NCBI GenBank assembly: GCA_047495785.1
Contig: JBLDXI010000017.1
Coordinates: 2,604,001 to 2,668,000, forward strand
Reading direction: 5' to 3'
DNA from: Lepidodermella squamata
Lineage: Eukaryota; Gastrotricha
Length of the DNA: 64,000 nt
Shown: one piece after another, positions 1 to 12,300 of the stretch
Layout: every line of letters begins with the position of its first letter
Position numbering within the stretch: the first letter of the stretch is position 1
Position numbers and translations under genes: made by a program
Notes under the pieces: generated by a model
Seen by the model: only the letters and a program-made list of their open reading frames with translations
Told to the model about the DNA's origin: nothing
Database searches by the model: none

Positions 1-1245
1 CATCAGCCATTTCAGTAAGCTTTCGCCGGAGAAACAATGATAGAAAGTTTTCGCCAACGACCTGCGTGTTTCGAACTTCAAACCATTCGGCTGGAATGCT
101 GATTCGAAAATTCGCTTCAAGTTTGCGAACTGAGGCAAAGCTTCGATGTTTCCACGTGATTCCACGTGGTTCTGGTTGAAGTCATCCTCATCGCCACTTC
201 CGTATGAATTATCGACTGTTATTTCGTCCAGTGTCATTCTACGATCAACCAGCCGCCTTAACGGATCAAGAATCACACCACTCGAGTCATCAATTATAGA
301 GGTCGAGTTAGACGGACTTAGAGGTACTATGCTCGTATATGCAGGCGAGTGAGGGACAGCTGCATCGTTGGATATTCTAGGCGAAGGAGCGATTCGGCTC
401 AAACTTCGATTTAATGCATTGCCTGAAGATCCGGCATTAGAGCTCTGAATATTTTGCACCGAAGACGATGTTTGCATCTGCGTTTGATAAGGCTGATTAG
501 CCGTCATAGCTGCTCCGGCAACCGTTGCATAGAGAGACGCAATTTTTTGAAGCATTTCGTCAGATAAAGATTCGTAATGCGTTTCTAACAGACTTTTCAG
601 CGTATCACGATAGCACACCTCACAGGACCTAAGACCCTCTGAAAAAAATTAACTGAAGATAACTTCATTTATTCGATAGTAGAAGCTACCTCTCGCTCCG
701 AAGGGTTGCCCTGGAATTCGAAAACTCGAACAAGAATCACAGAAAATTCTGCCACAGAACCGGCAATGATGTCTGCGAAGGAATGTAGTGAACTTCATGG
801 AGCAGGCATAACAGTGGCGACACGCATCGTCGCTGGCCCATTTCGCATTCAAACCAATCGAAACTGGCGGGTTTTTACCGAAAATCGAAAGGAATTTCTT
901 CGGTGCCTGGCCTGCGTGAGGATTCGATGCAGTTGGCGCCTGTGAAATGCTGCTAATATCAGAGCTGCTAATAATACTTCCCGTCGGTTCATGACTTGGA
1001 TCGGCATCTGCTTGGGTAGGCTGATTTTTTGTCGCTGAATTCGGAGCTGACAATGGGTCTGATTTTTTCGATGAATCATCACCGCGCCGAAATGCAGAAG
1101 CGACCGCCCCAAATAGTGAGCCTAGCCGGGATGATGAATGCGTATCTGCTTCATCGGGATTTGGAGGAGGCGCGCCAAATGACGTAAACGTATTGGGATC
1201 GAAGTCTACTTCTTGTAACGAAGGTTGCGTATTGGACTGCTTCAT
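1..1245 (-). CDS. PIKFYVE: 1-phosphatidylinositol 3-phosphate 5-kinase (PIKfyve/Fab1), N-terminal part, runs off the window
   Basis: PIKfyve makes PI(3,5)P2 from PI3P on endosomes. Two exons are visible on the minus strand: 690-1245, then 1-638 after a 51-bp intron, joined in phase. Residues 1-125 are a Ser/Pro-rich leader. A FYVE zinc finger follows at about 140-205, with CRHCYACS, the PI3P-binding patch RRHHCRFCG, and the last Cys pair CEVC supplied by exon 2. The KFTTF stretch ahead of RRHHCR is typical of PIKfyve rather than other FYVE proteins. After about 120 Ser-rich residues the frame enters sequence ending in GESLLKWLM, which fits the start of a DEP domain, the order expected for PIKfyve. 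The chaperonin-like and kinase domains would lie outside the window. The ATG at 1245 was chosen because a T-rich TTTGTAG acceptor lies 15 bp upstream. The gene is 172 bp downstream of a C1GALT-like gene on the same strand. Confidence 0.88.
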
Positions 1246-1417
1246 CAAATAAACAAAAAATCTACAAAAAAACGCGATTTTAGAACGATTGTATAATGCA
1301 TATATCGTCAGATAAATAATTTTGAGCTTGTGATCAGAAAGCGCCAACATTAGAGTGAAATAGTTAAAATGATAGAAAAATACCGCATCCATGAAAATAC
1401 CAAGATCTCATGTAAAA

Positions 1418-2632
1418 TTAATGTTCCAAAGATGTAGAAGAAACTAATGTTTTTAAATGTGCCGAAACATCGCGCAGCACTTTGTTTGATGACTGCAAAG
1501 ACACGTTGTAGCCGTGATTTCGCATTACTTTGATAAGGCTAAAAGGCGATAATTTTAGCAGGTTTTTGTGTCCATCAGCAGCGTCAAGTTCCTCCCAATA
1601 TTGGCCGTAAGGCCTCGCTCGATACAATAAATAATCCATCACGTACATCTCCTCGGGAGTGGTCTATAAAAATTATCGACAATAACAAAAATTATCCACA
1701 ACATGGATAAAAATTACGTAATGAAAAGATATAGCCGCATCAGAACAACAGCCCGGTCCTTCGGTGTAATTGAATCGATCATGCCCCCATACCCAGTAAT
1801 CTTTCTTCAGACGGCCGATTATCAGATGATCCAAAGGTTTCAGGGGCATGAAGGTATTTCTGCCCAGCGAATCCCGAGTGTCCACCAAGGTGGCTTTAGA
1901 GAACTCGTAGGCTCTGCCCAGCTCAACATCCTCAAGAGCAGACTCCAGCCAGGCCGAATACGACTGCTTATAGCCAACGTCGATCATTTCGTACAAAGCT
2001 TTTCGCGATATAGCGTAACCAGCTCCACCGCTCATATACCCCGCGGCTATGAACGGTCGAAAAGCGCGACCCACAACTAGATTGTCATTTGGGTTGTACT
2101 GCGATAATAGAAGCCGTAAATTTTCCATAATAACGTAAGAATCATCGTCAGCTTTTAAGAACCAATCAAAATCCTCGAGATAATTGTCATGAGCCCACTT
2201 GAATCCGGAGCGAACTTTGCCCCATATTTCCCAATAACCGCTAAAAATGGAGGCGGCAATAGCCCCAATTGAAGGATCATCTTCGTCGGATAGAAAAACC
2301 AGTTTATTACATCGACGTCCCCAAGTGTTTTTGACGTGAATTGCCTTTGTGTGGTGATTTTGGGCTGAGGTCAATACTAGACAGAGCACGCGAACCGACT
2401 GCGACATGAGATCGACGACCTCGTTCTTAGATATAACTATTTCCTTTGGTGAATTGACGGCTTGCGGGAACCAAACAGTTCCGTAAGGCCATAACCAGCT
2501 TCCATAGCCGAAAACAATAAGCGAGTAATTCCAATAACTCAGCCAATATACAGAAACTGTGACTGCACAGCCGAAAACAACGCCGCGTTTAAAGGTCAAT
2601 GGCGAAGAAGACTTTTCGACTACGAACTTCAT
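1418..2632 (-). CDS. Core 1 beta-1,3-galactosyltransferase-like protein, copy 1
   Basis: C1GALT (T-synthase) adds galactose beta-1,3 to GalNAc on Ser/Thr in the Golgi. Exons are 1718-2632 and 1418-1663; the intron follows the conserved SFHY. The protein is type II: a short cytosolic tail, one membrane segment at about residues 15-40, then a GT31 domain. Visible family marks are VKNTWGRRC, the metal-binding KADDD at the end of DFDWFLKADDD, GYMSGGAGYA, EDVELGR and CCSDAAISFHY, and exon 2 has YLLYRARPYG. The ATG at 2632 lies just after a TTTCCCTAG acceptor; an in-frame ATG at 2674 would add 14 residues but lies upstream of that site. A tiny out-of-frame ATG-GCA-TGA overlaps the start. This is the first of three tandem copies with the same intron position, so they arose by duplication. 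The exact acceptor substrate is inferred from the family. Confidence 0.9.
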
Positions 2633-2830
2633 GCCATAAAATCTAGGGAAAGAAATCAAAGAAAAATACACCATTTATCAGATAAAATATCGAAAGAGAG
2701 ATGTGATTTGAAAGAATTGCTGTGAAAGAATTACAAAAATAATACGATAAAATTTCCTTAACCAGATAGAAAAAAATTCGATTCTATCAGAAGAGAATGA
2801 GCAAGTGCAAACAATCGAAAGCCCAACAAG

Positions 2831-4053
2831 TTACGATGAGTTAGGTATGTTTGATATCATCTCTTTGGCATGAGCAGCAATTTTTTGAATAACCTTTTTT
2901 GAAAGATCCGATGATATGTTGTAACCGTTTTTCCTTATATTTTGTATCAATGTTATTGGTGACATTTTGTTCTCGTCTTTGATTAAGTCAGCTTTCTCAG
3001 TGTACATGTTCTCCCAATATATTCCATAAGGCCTTGCTCGATAGAGTAAGTATTCCAGCACATGCATATCCTCCGCTGACGTCTGAAACAAAAATAATAC
3101 CCTCTGGACGATTTTAAACAAGTGAATCTTACATAATGAAAAGATATTGGCATATCCGAACAGCACTCGGGACCCTCTGTGTAGTTGAACTTATCATATT
3201 GCCACGTCCAGTAATCTTTTTTAATCCTCCCAATGATCAAATGATCAATAGGTTTCAAAGACATAAATCGCTGTCTCCCATAGGCATCCCTCGAATCAAC
3301 CGGCCGAACGCCGGCAAACTCTAATGCTCGGCCTAGTTCTACGTCTTCCATTGCACCTTCGTACCAAACCAGGTTCGAACGGGCGTAGCCAATGTCAATC
3401 AACTTGGAGAGTGCTTTCCGAGAAATAGCATAGCCAGCTCCTCCACTCATGTAGCCTTGATCGACGACCAGCTTCAGCCACCGCCCGAAATATAACGGTT
3501 CATTCGGGTCGTAATGAGATAGCAGCAGCCGTAAATTTTCCATGATAACAAACGTGTCATCGTCAGCTTTCAAAAACCAATCGAAGTCGTTCAGGTAGTT
3601 GTCATGGGCCCACTTAAAACCAGATCTGACCTTCGCCCAAACTTCGAAGTAACCGGACTGAGTTGTCATTGCAATCGCTCCGAAATAGGGGTCATCTTCG
3701 TCAGAAATAAATACCAATTTCGTACATCGCCTACCCCACGTATTTTTAACATGGATAGCCTTATCTCGATGAACCTTAGCTGTCGTCAAAACCAAGCAGA
3801 GGATCCGAATTGAATCCGAGAGTAGATGTACGACGTCGTTGTTACGTAAGGGCGGCTGAAAGGCATCTTCACTAACACGATTTAACACGGCAGTATCTGG
3901 ATGCCGATAAGCGTACGACCAAAATGCATAGCCAAATACGAGTGATGAATACACCAAATATGTTATATAGTATGCCGCAACGGAAAAAAGACAGCCGAAA
4001 ATTGCTCCATAAAGAAAGCTTTGACGCTGGCGATTACAAATGGTAATTAACAT
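2831..4053 (-). CDS. Core 1 beta-1,3-galactosyltransferase-like protein, copy 2
   Basis: Second tandem C1GALT-like gene; exons 3133-4053 and 2831-3082, intron again directly after SFHY. The ATG at 4053 is 5 bp after a CTCGTAG acceptor. A membrane anchor at about residues 13-40 is followed by the GT31 catalytic domain with VKNTWGRRC, the metal-binding KADDD, the GYMSGGAGYA loop, EDVELGR and ECCSDMPISFHYV. Exon 2 has EYLLYRARPYG, matching the YLVYHLRPYG region near the end of animal C1GALT1. All the usual catalytic-fold residues appear intact, so an active enzyme is expected. The stop is 157 bp upstream of the copy 1 start, and the copy 3 stop is 165 bp upstream of this start. Confidence 0.9.
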
Positions 4054-4218
4054 TTGAGCCTACGAGTTGGAAAAATCACATTTTCAAAGCGTAAAAAATG
4101 TTAAAAAATCTCGGTTCCCAAAGTAACATAACAGCAGTCTGGTAATTAATCTTAAAAAATCACAACCGAAATAAGAAAAAGTTCCCAAGTAGTAAAAAAG
4201 AACAATTGGCAACAAAGA

Positions 4219-5479
4219 TTACGGACTCGTGTTCGTGTCATCGGGAATGATTATGGGTGACAGAGATATCAAATTTTGATCAACTGCTCCTTTGACCAAC
4301 TTATTCGTCATTTCTGGAGGTAGCTTGTAACCACTTTTCCGCAACTCATTGATTAACGCGATCGGTGACATTTTCAATTCATCCTTGGAAAATTCGCCGA
4401 TATCCCTAGCTTCATCTTCCGAAGACCAATAAACACCATATGGCCTGACTCGATACAAAAAATACTCTAGAACGTGCATGTCATAAGGAGCAACCTAAGG
4501 GCAAGAACCTCTGAAATTTACAAATAATCGGATCAAAATTACTAACGTAGTGAAATGAAATAGCCATGTCCGAACAGCACTCGGGGCCTTCGACGTAGCC
4601 GTGCATATCGAAACTCCAAATCCAATAGTTTTTCGGGATCCTACCAACTATGAGGTGGTCTAGGGCTCGAAAAGGCATAAATCGCTGTCGGCCGTAAGCG
4701 TCTCTAGTGTCAACAGCTCTTACACCCGCACCATCCAAACATTTGCCCATTTGTACATCTTCTGCTCCCGTTTCCGACCAAACAGCGCAATATTTTGGCT
4801 GCCTGAAGCCATCAGAGACCAGACGAGACAATCCTTTACGAGATAAAACGTATCCAGCACCACCACTCATATAACCCTGCTTGATGTATGGCTTGAATAA
4901 TCGCCCCAAGTATAGCGATTCATTGGCATCAAAGTGAGATAAAAGTAATCGTAGATTTTCCATTATTACGAAAGAATCATCATCAGCTTTCAAGTACCAG
5001 TCAAAATCATGCAAATGATTGTCGTGAGCCCATTTGAAGCCTGAACGCACTTTGCCCCATACCTCGCTGTAGCTCGAGAATTTTGACATTGCAATAGCTC
5101 CGAGTTCTGGATCCTCATCGTCAGAAATAAAAACCAGTTTATTACAACGACGACCCCATGTATTTTTGACATGTAAAGCTTTCTCTTGATGATTTTTGGC
5201 AGTGGTCAACACCAAACACAATACCCGAACAGTTGCTGACAGAAACTTTGTAAGGTCATTTTCTCGAATCGGGGGCAACTTCACTTCAGGAGCAATTCGT
5301 GGAGCAGGAAAAGCTTCGGGTCCTTCGGGGTGGTAAGCTCCTATCAGCAATCCATAGGGTTCCGAGAAGACTGAGATGTAGATTAAATACAAGAAAAATG
5401 AGAATGTACATCCGATTATGACGCCAAATGATAGCCAAGTACACTGTAACCTTTGACGAGAATGCGTTTTGATAACCAT
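4219..5479 (-). CDS. Core 1 beta-1,3-galactosyltransferase-like protein, copy 3
   Basis: Third and most upstream C1GALT-like copy; exons 4547-5479 and 4219-4494, same intron position. The ATG at 5479 follows a TTTTTGTCGTAG acceptor by 4 bp; the frame is open further 5' but without an ATG. An N-terminal anchor at about residues 17-37 is followed by the GT31 domain with VKNTWGRRC, KADDD, GYMSGGAGYVLSRKGL, EDVQMGK and ECCSDMAISFHYV. It keeps YVLS and GR(L)FKPYIKQGYMSGG, which look closer to animal C1GALT1 than the other two copies, so it may be the least diverged. The short C-terminal exon is acidic and ends with STOP at 4219-4221. Confidence 0.9.
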
Positions 5480-6360
5480 GGGTCTACGACAAAAAGTCAC
5501 CTAAACACTAGAAAATATTCATTACTGAACTTATGCTAAATGACAAGAGGAAAAGTCGAAAGAACTTCTTACAAGTTCTTGGAAACCTGTCTGTTTCAAG
5601 ATTGGTTATTGGTTGAAGCCATCAACTAAAACTCCTAAGGCCTTATTAGGACTTGTAATCTCAGGGAAAAAGAACATATGATTGATTCAGGGATAGTATA
5701 GGACTATAGAATAGACCGTATTACACCTTTCAGCGATAATCTGACAACTAAGTACTGGATGTGAATGTTTCAAGCAGTAAAATATAGTTTTCAAGTGTTT
5801 AAATAAGTGCTCACGCATCTCGGTGAGCCACTGATGGATTAATGAGTGAATAAAGAGGTTTTTTGAAGAAGCATTCGGCATTAACAATCGCATTGTTCAC
5901 TTTTGAAAGACGGTAACAAGTGGCTACGTGGTGCCAAACCGGTATCAAAGGGCCGCCGCAACTTGAAAAAGTAGCGCCAAAACGGTGAATGTCACACAAT
6001 TTATCTAATAAACGTCAAATTTTGTAATTTGACAATTTCTTATTATTTTTTATCGAAATTGTATTAATTTAAAAAAGAGCGTCCTTATCAACGTCATGTG
6101 ATTCCTACGAAATATCCCTAGAAAGTGCGATCGCTCTTGGATGCTTTTTACTTTTTAGCTAAAGCTTAAGTTTTTGTCTGATGTCATGCGCTTTGATTTC
6201 GAGTTTTTGACACGTATACGGTCACAGCCACCGCTTAAGAGCGTAGACGTGGATGGATATACTTATTCTTGTGCTGGTCGGAATGATCAGAGGAACCAGT
6301 ATCTAGGAACCAGTATCGTTTATTACTCTCTATTTTAGGTTTCACGACTTATTTAGCAAG
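5480..6360. other. Intergenic, divergent promoter region
   Basis: About 880 bp between the first C1GALT-like gene (minus) and the coiled-coil gene (plus), so it should hold divergent promoters. It is AT-rich with short unrelated open frames only. I see no recognisable coding exon, RNA gene or repeat. Confidence 0.5.
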
Positions 6361-9300
6361 ATGATGATGATAGCTGAATCTAATGACATTATCGACAAGT
6401 CTGAAGTTGTGCCTTTTTCAAACTCATCTCCAGCTATTGAGTCTATCGATGTTATATCTAAGCTTGAGAATTTCGGTACGAATTATAAGAACGGCTAAAA
6501 TAGTTATTAATGAATTCATTTCAGCGCTGGCTATCAAGTATGGGTATTTGGTTGAAGAAAAACGACTTGTGGACATCAAAGCTGTCGTTAAAATTGTAGC
6601 TGAGCTGGTAAGCAGTTTTTGGCGAATTTCTGTGTTATTTTTTGTGGGACTCGTGTGTGGGCTGTGTTTAGGAGGTGAGGCCGCTGCGCTTTCACCTGCA
6701 ACACACGATAATAAGTGTGAATAAATCAGAAATAATCGCGGTTTGCATTCATTGCAATTCATAGATACCGTATTTTCCGTATTAGCTTCAGGGGGCATTG
6801 TAATTTCAAAGCCTCGAAAAAGGGGGGTTGTAAACGGGACGTGTTACAATTGCGAGCATGCGACTTTATTGTTTCAAAGCAAGTTTTCAAGTGTTAAAAT
6901 TGAGTAAAAATAAGAATAAATTGATAATTTTTGAACTACAGCTTGTAAAGTCAACAGCTTTTCATAAAAATCGAGAACTTCATCGTTCGATTGCGAGTTT
7001 TCAGCCATTTTTATGCAAATTATTGAAATTTTAAAATCTTAGTTTTCTTCAAATCATGAATGCTAGGAAATCGACAGCTACTTTGGCAATTTTCGTTGCT
7101 GAACTTCTCTCACTCGGCTATGTTTCGCCATTTTCAATCAAACATGCCCGTCAAACGCCTCAGAAATGGAATTTCAAAAAGTTAGGCGCTATTATTTTAA
7201 AATGCGATTTTCAAAGTTTGAATTTGAATTTAGGTCCCGGGTAGCTATTGCGAGTATGAGGCTTTAATTTTTCAAAGGGCTTAAAAAGGGGGGTTGTAAA
7301 CGGGACGGGCGGTAATAACGGGTATATGAAGCTATTACGGAATATACGGTACATACATTTAGACATTTAGACATTAGAGACACGCTGGAGGTCCCAGGGC
7401 CCTCGTCCTTGCTAGAAATAAAATTTCCATTCCTTCACCACCTATAGTTACGAGATTTTGCTACTTATTTGCCTGCCTAATTATAATCCATTGGCTTATA
7501 AAAAAAATCGAATACATTTTCTTTTTTTCTCGAGCGCTGTTCTCGTAGTTTAAAACGGAACCAAGACACCACTGCCCAATTAATCAACTTCATTTTTATC
7601 AATCATTTGTCGTTTGCTCGTTAGCGTTAGCCTCTAACTTTGGTTTGGGCAATTCATCACCTCTGAATTCACCTTTGAAGTCACATCTGAATTCAGATGA
7701 ATCGTTCATCTGAATACAACATACGAGATACTTGCTTTTCCATGCCCATGCTTTCTTTCAAGCACACCTTATTTTGAAACAGGAGGAACGTCGTAAAAAG
7801 CTGCACGAATTTTTGGAATTGGAGTCGATAAAAACGTCCCAGCTCCGTTCAAACTTCAATGAAGTACGTGAATTCGGAGAAAAAGAAATTATGGACGCTG
7901 TCTTGGCAGCTCGGCAGTTGAATTTGGGACGAATTAGGTCTTTGGAAGCTGAGGTTCGATTCTTAGATGGCCGGATTGAATTTCTAACAAACGATATGGC
8001 CCGTTTAGAAAATGAAAACAAGGATCTCGAGTAATTTTTGCTTCGTGAACGCTAATTTTTTACTATGTTCCAATACTTAGGAATACTCGATGTACAAGCC
8101 AGCTTGAATATGACAAAGTCGTAGAGGAACTTAACAAACAGCTAATGAAGAAAGCCGAGAAGCAGATTATGCTCAACGAAATTCGAGATCAAATTAAAGA
8201 TACCGGAGAAAAGGTTGATGAAATTTATAATTAAACTGAAAAGGGAATTAACGTTTTTCGATTTTTTCAGATTGTGGAAATGGAGGAAGATATCATTATT
8301 CAGAAAGAAGACCTGATTCAGGAGCGAGCTGAGGCCAAAAATGAGAAGGAGGGTCTTGTTAAAAATATTGTGAGCAAGAATACCCAATGATTTTATTTTT
8401 ATTCAATTTATTTCTTTTCAGGAAGACGAGGGGAAAATTTTCAAATCACAACAAGGCGTTAACGCTGACAAGAGAGCGTTAGTTTCAATACTGAGAAATA
8501 TAATGAGCGATTCCCAATTTTCTTGTGTTGAATAAGGGAGCTGAATGTTGTCCTCGAGGAATTGAAAAGAACGAAGGCGGAGCTGAAAGCTGCCAAGAAA
8601 ACCTACGACAATCTCACACATGATCTTACCATGCTGACTCAAACTGAAGCTGAGCTTCATGGAAAAGTCGCACGGGAGAAAGAATCTATAATATCTATTA
8701 AGCGACAACTGTAAGTGAAGGTTTCAATGCACCTTGCGAGATTTTATAATTAATTTGTTATAGGGATGAAATGAGGCAAGCAAGGAATTTGGCGATGATC
8801 AAATTTGATCAAAACGAAGCTGATCTTAATCAAAAAATGAAACTTGTAATTTAAAATTGAGTGCGTGCAAAAAATTTGTGTTAATATTGATCTCTTTTTA
8901 TAGATGGAACAAAAATGCGGTGAGGGCATGCATAATCTATGCAAAATCAGTGCCTAATTTTGCCTTTCATTGCCAATTGACAGAGCACGAAGATTCTCGT
9001 AGCCAAGAATTGCAAGTCAAGAAAAAAAGCATCGAAGACAGTGAGTCGTGCAAACTGAGTGCGTTTATTTTTGGTAACGTTCTCAACGTTTTTTTATTAG
9101 CCGAACGACAGCTGAAACCGAAAGTCAAGGATCTGGCAGAACGCGAGCAGGCTGTATCAGCAGCGTAAGCCTCTTTCAAGTTCATATAGGTCATTTAATC
9201 AGTTACGCAATAACGATCGCGTCGAACAAGTGCCAATTTATCGTGAACCCACCGCCTTATTTCTTACTCATTATGCACTCAAATGGCCGAGCTGGAGATT

Positions 9301-12300
9301 TGCAATTTTCGTGTTAAATTGCCGTTGTTAATCAAGCGGTGCATGCTTCGTATGGTTCTTCTTTTACTTTTAACCTACGGCGTCGTTCCAAATATAACAA
9401 GTATGAGTAGCCGAGGTATACACAGTAGCGTTTCAAAACCGCTCGTTTAGCGTGTAATACCTGGCAATACAGTATCATTAATATTAATATGGGAATCTAT
9501 CATCTTACTAAACACTTGTCTTAAGCATTGGGGTGTGTAGTGTAGCACATTGCCCTGTACATTACAGTGAAAAAATTGCGCTCCCTCGGCCGTTGCTTGT
9601 TGAGTAATGCTGTTAAGACCCATCAACATCGTCGTTGCAATGCGGCTAGTAAGATACATCGCCGTTAACATATTGGTTATAAACATCGCGGCGAAAGGAG
9701 CTTCAACGCGATTTTACTTTTCTCGAGAATATTATTATCAACTATATTTTGAAACCTAGTATTAGGCATGTCTACAACCGCTTAAATTTTCCTGTTACCC
9801 CATGGTTCTTGGTGCATATTTTTTTAGCTTTTTAAACTGCGAATCACAGTTAATTCCTGGCTAATGCTACCAATATGTTGCGTTTACTCATTAAGTTACC
9901 TGCCGGTGTACGCACGCTAGTATTATTTTTCTCCACCGCATTAGCGCGTTCGTAGCTCATCGGCAACCAGTTGCTCAAGTGTATAACATATGGTAAGCCT
10001 TTCATCTGCCCGTTATCGGACTCTTCATGTAGTAGGTACTAACTGTAAAAAAGTGCATATTTCAGCGAAAGACAAGCCAAATACAACTCACTCGCTCAAG
10101 TGGTTATATTATCGCTCGTTGCTTCTTCTGGCTTCTGAAGATGCGTATTACTCGCCTCTCCACTTTGATTTAGCGAGCCTGTTATTGTTTGTCAGCGCTC
10201 AAGCTTACTTTTATTTGATGTTAGCAATGTAACTCCATTCGTTTTAAGTACGCATTTCTCACCGAAAAAAACATTGGCTTAATTTTTTAAATCGCCTAGG
10301 AAATTTTTGTTCGAAATTCTTTTCTCCAATGAAAAGTAATAAGCCGGTTAATTTGGCGACAACCTCTAATTTCCCCCTCTTCCCTGTCGATGTCGGTCAG
10401 TTTGTTCTCGGGGGCCGGCAAGACGCCGTTTCCACTGTCGACAATCAAATCGGCGACGACTACGACGATCTGGTGGAAACAGCGTCAATGGACGCCTCGA
10501 ACAACAGCGCGGATGCAGCTGAATTGACGGCCCCTGAAACTCCTCGAATTACCCCGAATAAATCCCAACCCGCCAGGGGCGAAATTCGTTTTTCCCGGCC
10601 TGTTTTAACATTTATGCTCGACTGGTATGAGCAACATTTGGATTTATTCAAGGGCAACGAAACACAAAAGAGCACGTTATGGGCGATGGTATCGGATGAA
10701 ATTATTCAGAAATTCGGCGTTCAAGTCAACGCGTCAGAATGCGCTCTTCGCTTCCGCCTCATGCGAAGTCGCTGGCGTATGGTCAATCAACACAACAAGA
10801 AAGTCGACTGCAAAAAGAAGAAAACAATGTGCTTCAAAGAATGGTTCGATCGCGTCATTGGTCCAGCTAAGGAGCTGAAAGATGATGCGGTCTGTGACGT
10901 GGCGAAAAACGAGAACGAAACAGTTATCAACAGTGCCCAGGGCGAAAATCAAGACGCGGTTTTTGACTTGTCGAACTGCACCAGTGGCCTGTTGATGCTG
11001 AAAGCACCTCCCGAGGCGTCTTATACTCCTCACCAAGAATTAGCTCAAAGTAGGCTGTTGTTGTCCCGACCTCCGACAAAACGATCACATTCAACCTCAT
11101 CATCCTCATCGCAGTTATCCGAAACCGAATTTCCCAGTGATATTTCGACGCCTGTCAAACCGGCAGGTAATCTTCGACCGGCTGGAACCGCTACGATGGT
11201 AACTTGTGCATCAACCTCAACAAACAGAACGCAATCTAATATCGCTCAATGGCCAGATCGAACGCCGCATCGTCAAGAAAATGCCTACGAAATTGTTGGC
11301 GATAAACTCGATAAAGTAACTGAAATGTTGGAACGAATATACGATTTGCAAAGCCGTCAATTGTCGATCGAGACCCGCAATCACGAGGAGCACATGACGA
11401 TGTTACGCGAAGTCGTTCGAGCTTTGAATCGGCAAAGTCCGACAGCTGCTCAGCTGAAACAGGGCCAAAGCAAACTGTGAAATTGTATTGACTAAACTCG
11501 CCGGTCGAATCCCAGTGTTATTTCGAGATAAATACCTACAAATTGCCTCCTATTCTTTTTCCGAGAGAAAAACCTTTATTTTTCGCACTTTCAAAATCAC
11601 GCACGCACATTAAAATTAAAATAAAACCAAGAATAATTTTGATAAATTGGCGCTTGTTACGATAATTCCTGCCTACGGTTTCCATAATAATTTAACTGAC
11701 GAATTTCAGGCTAAAACAAAAGAAGGAGGAGCTGCGAGAGGTAGCCGAAAAGCGAGCTGATTTTGATCGTCGAATGCAGATTGCCAACGATCAAATCATC
11801 AGTAATACTACGCTGCACAAGGCCACGATGGAACAACTGGCCCGCGAGTTTGAGCAAACTAAGCGTATGCTAATGGAAACTCGCGAAGAAAGGCAACAAA
11901 CTTACCAACTCCGTTAATTCTAACTATATGCAATTTTTCTATCAGGGACATCGCGCGAGAAAAATGCGATGAATTGAGCGCGGAGATAACAGCGGCTCGG
12001 GAAGAGCAAATGAAATACATCGAAGAGGCTACGGCGATTACGAAGCAGCAAGAGGAAACACTTGAAGAATTGGCGCGACAGGTTCGGAAAAAGTTCGAAC
12101 ATAAGCTCACACCTAGTGCGGAATATTTTTCTAGAGAGACGAGTATCATAATTCAATAAAAAACTGCGACCGACAAATCGCTACACTTACCCAGACCATC
12201 GAAACCGAAACTCAAGATTACAATCAGATGAAAACGGAAAAAACCGCTGTGCTTGATGATCTTCTGGTAAAATTGCGTCACTTTTTATTGGAACGAATTC

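Noticed and set aside
7056-7244. Small plus-strand frame in the MITE
   Set aside because: Lies wholly inside the non-autonomous element and has no domain or splice support.
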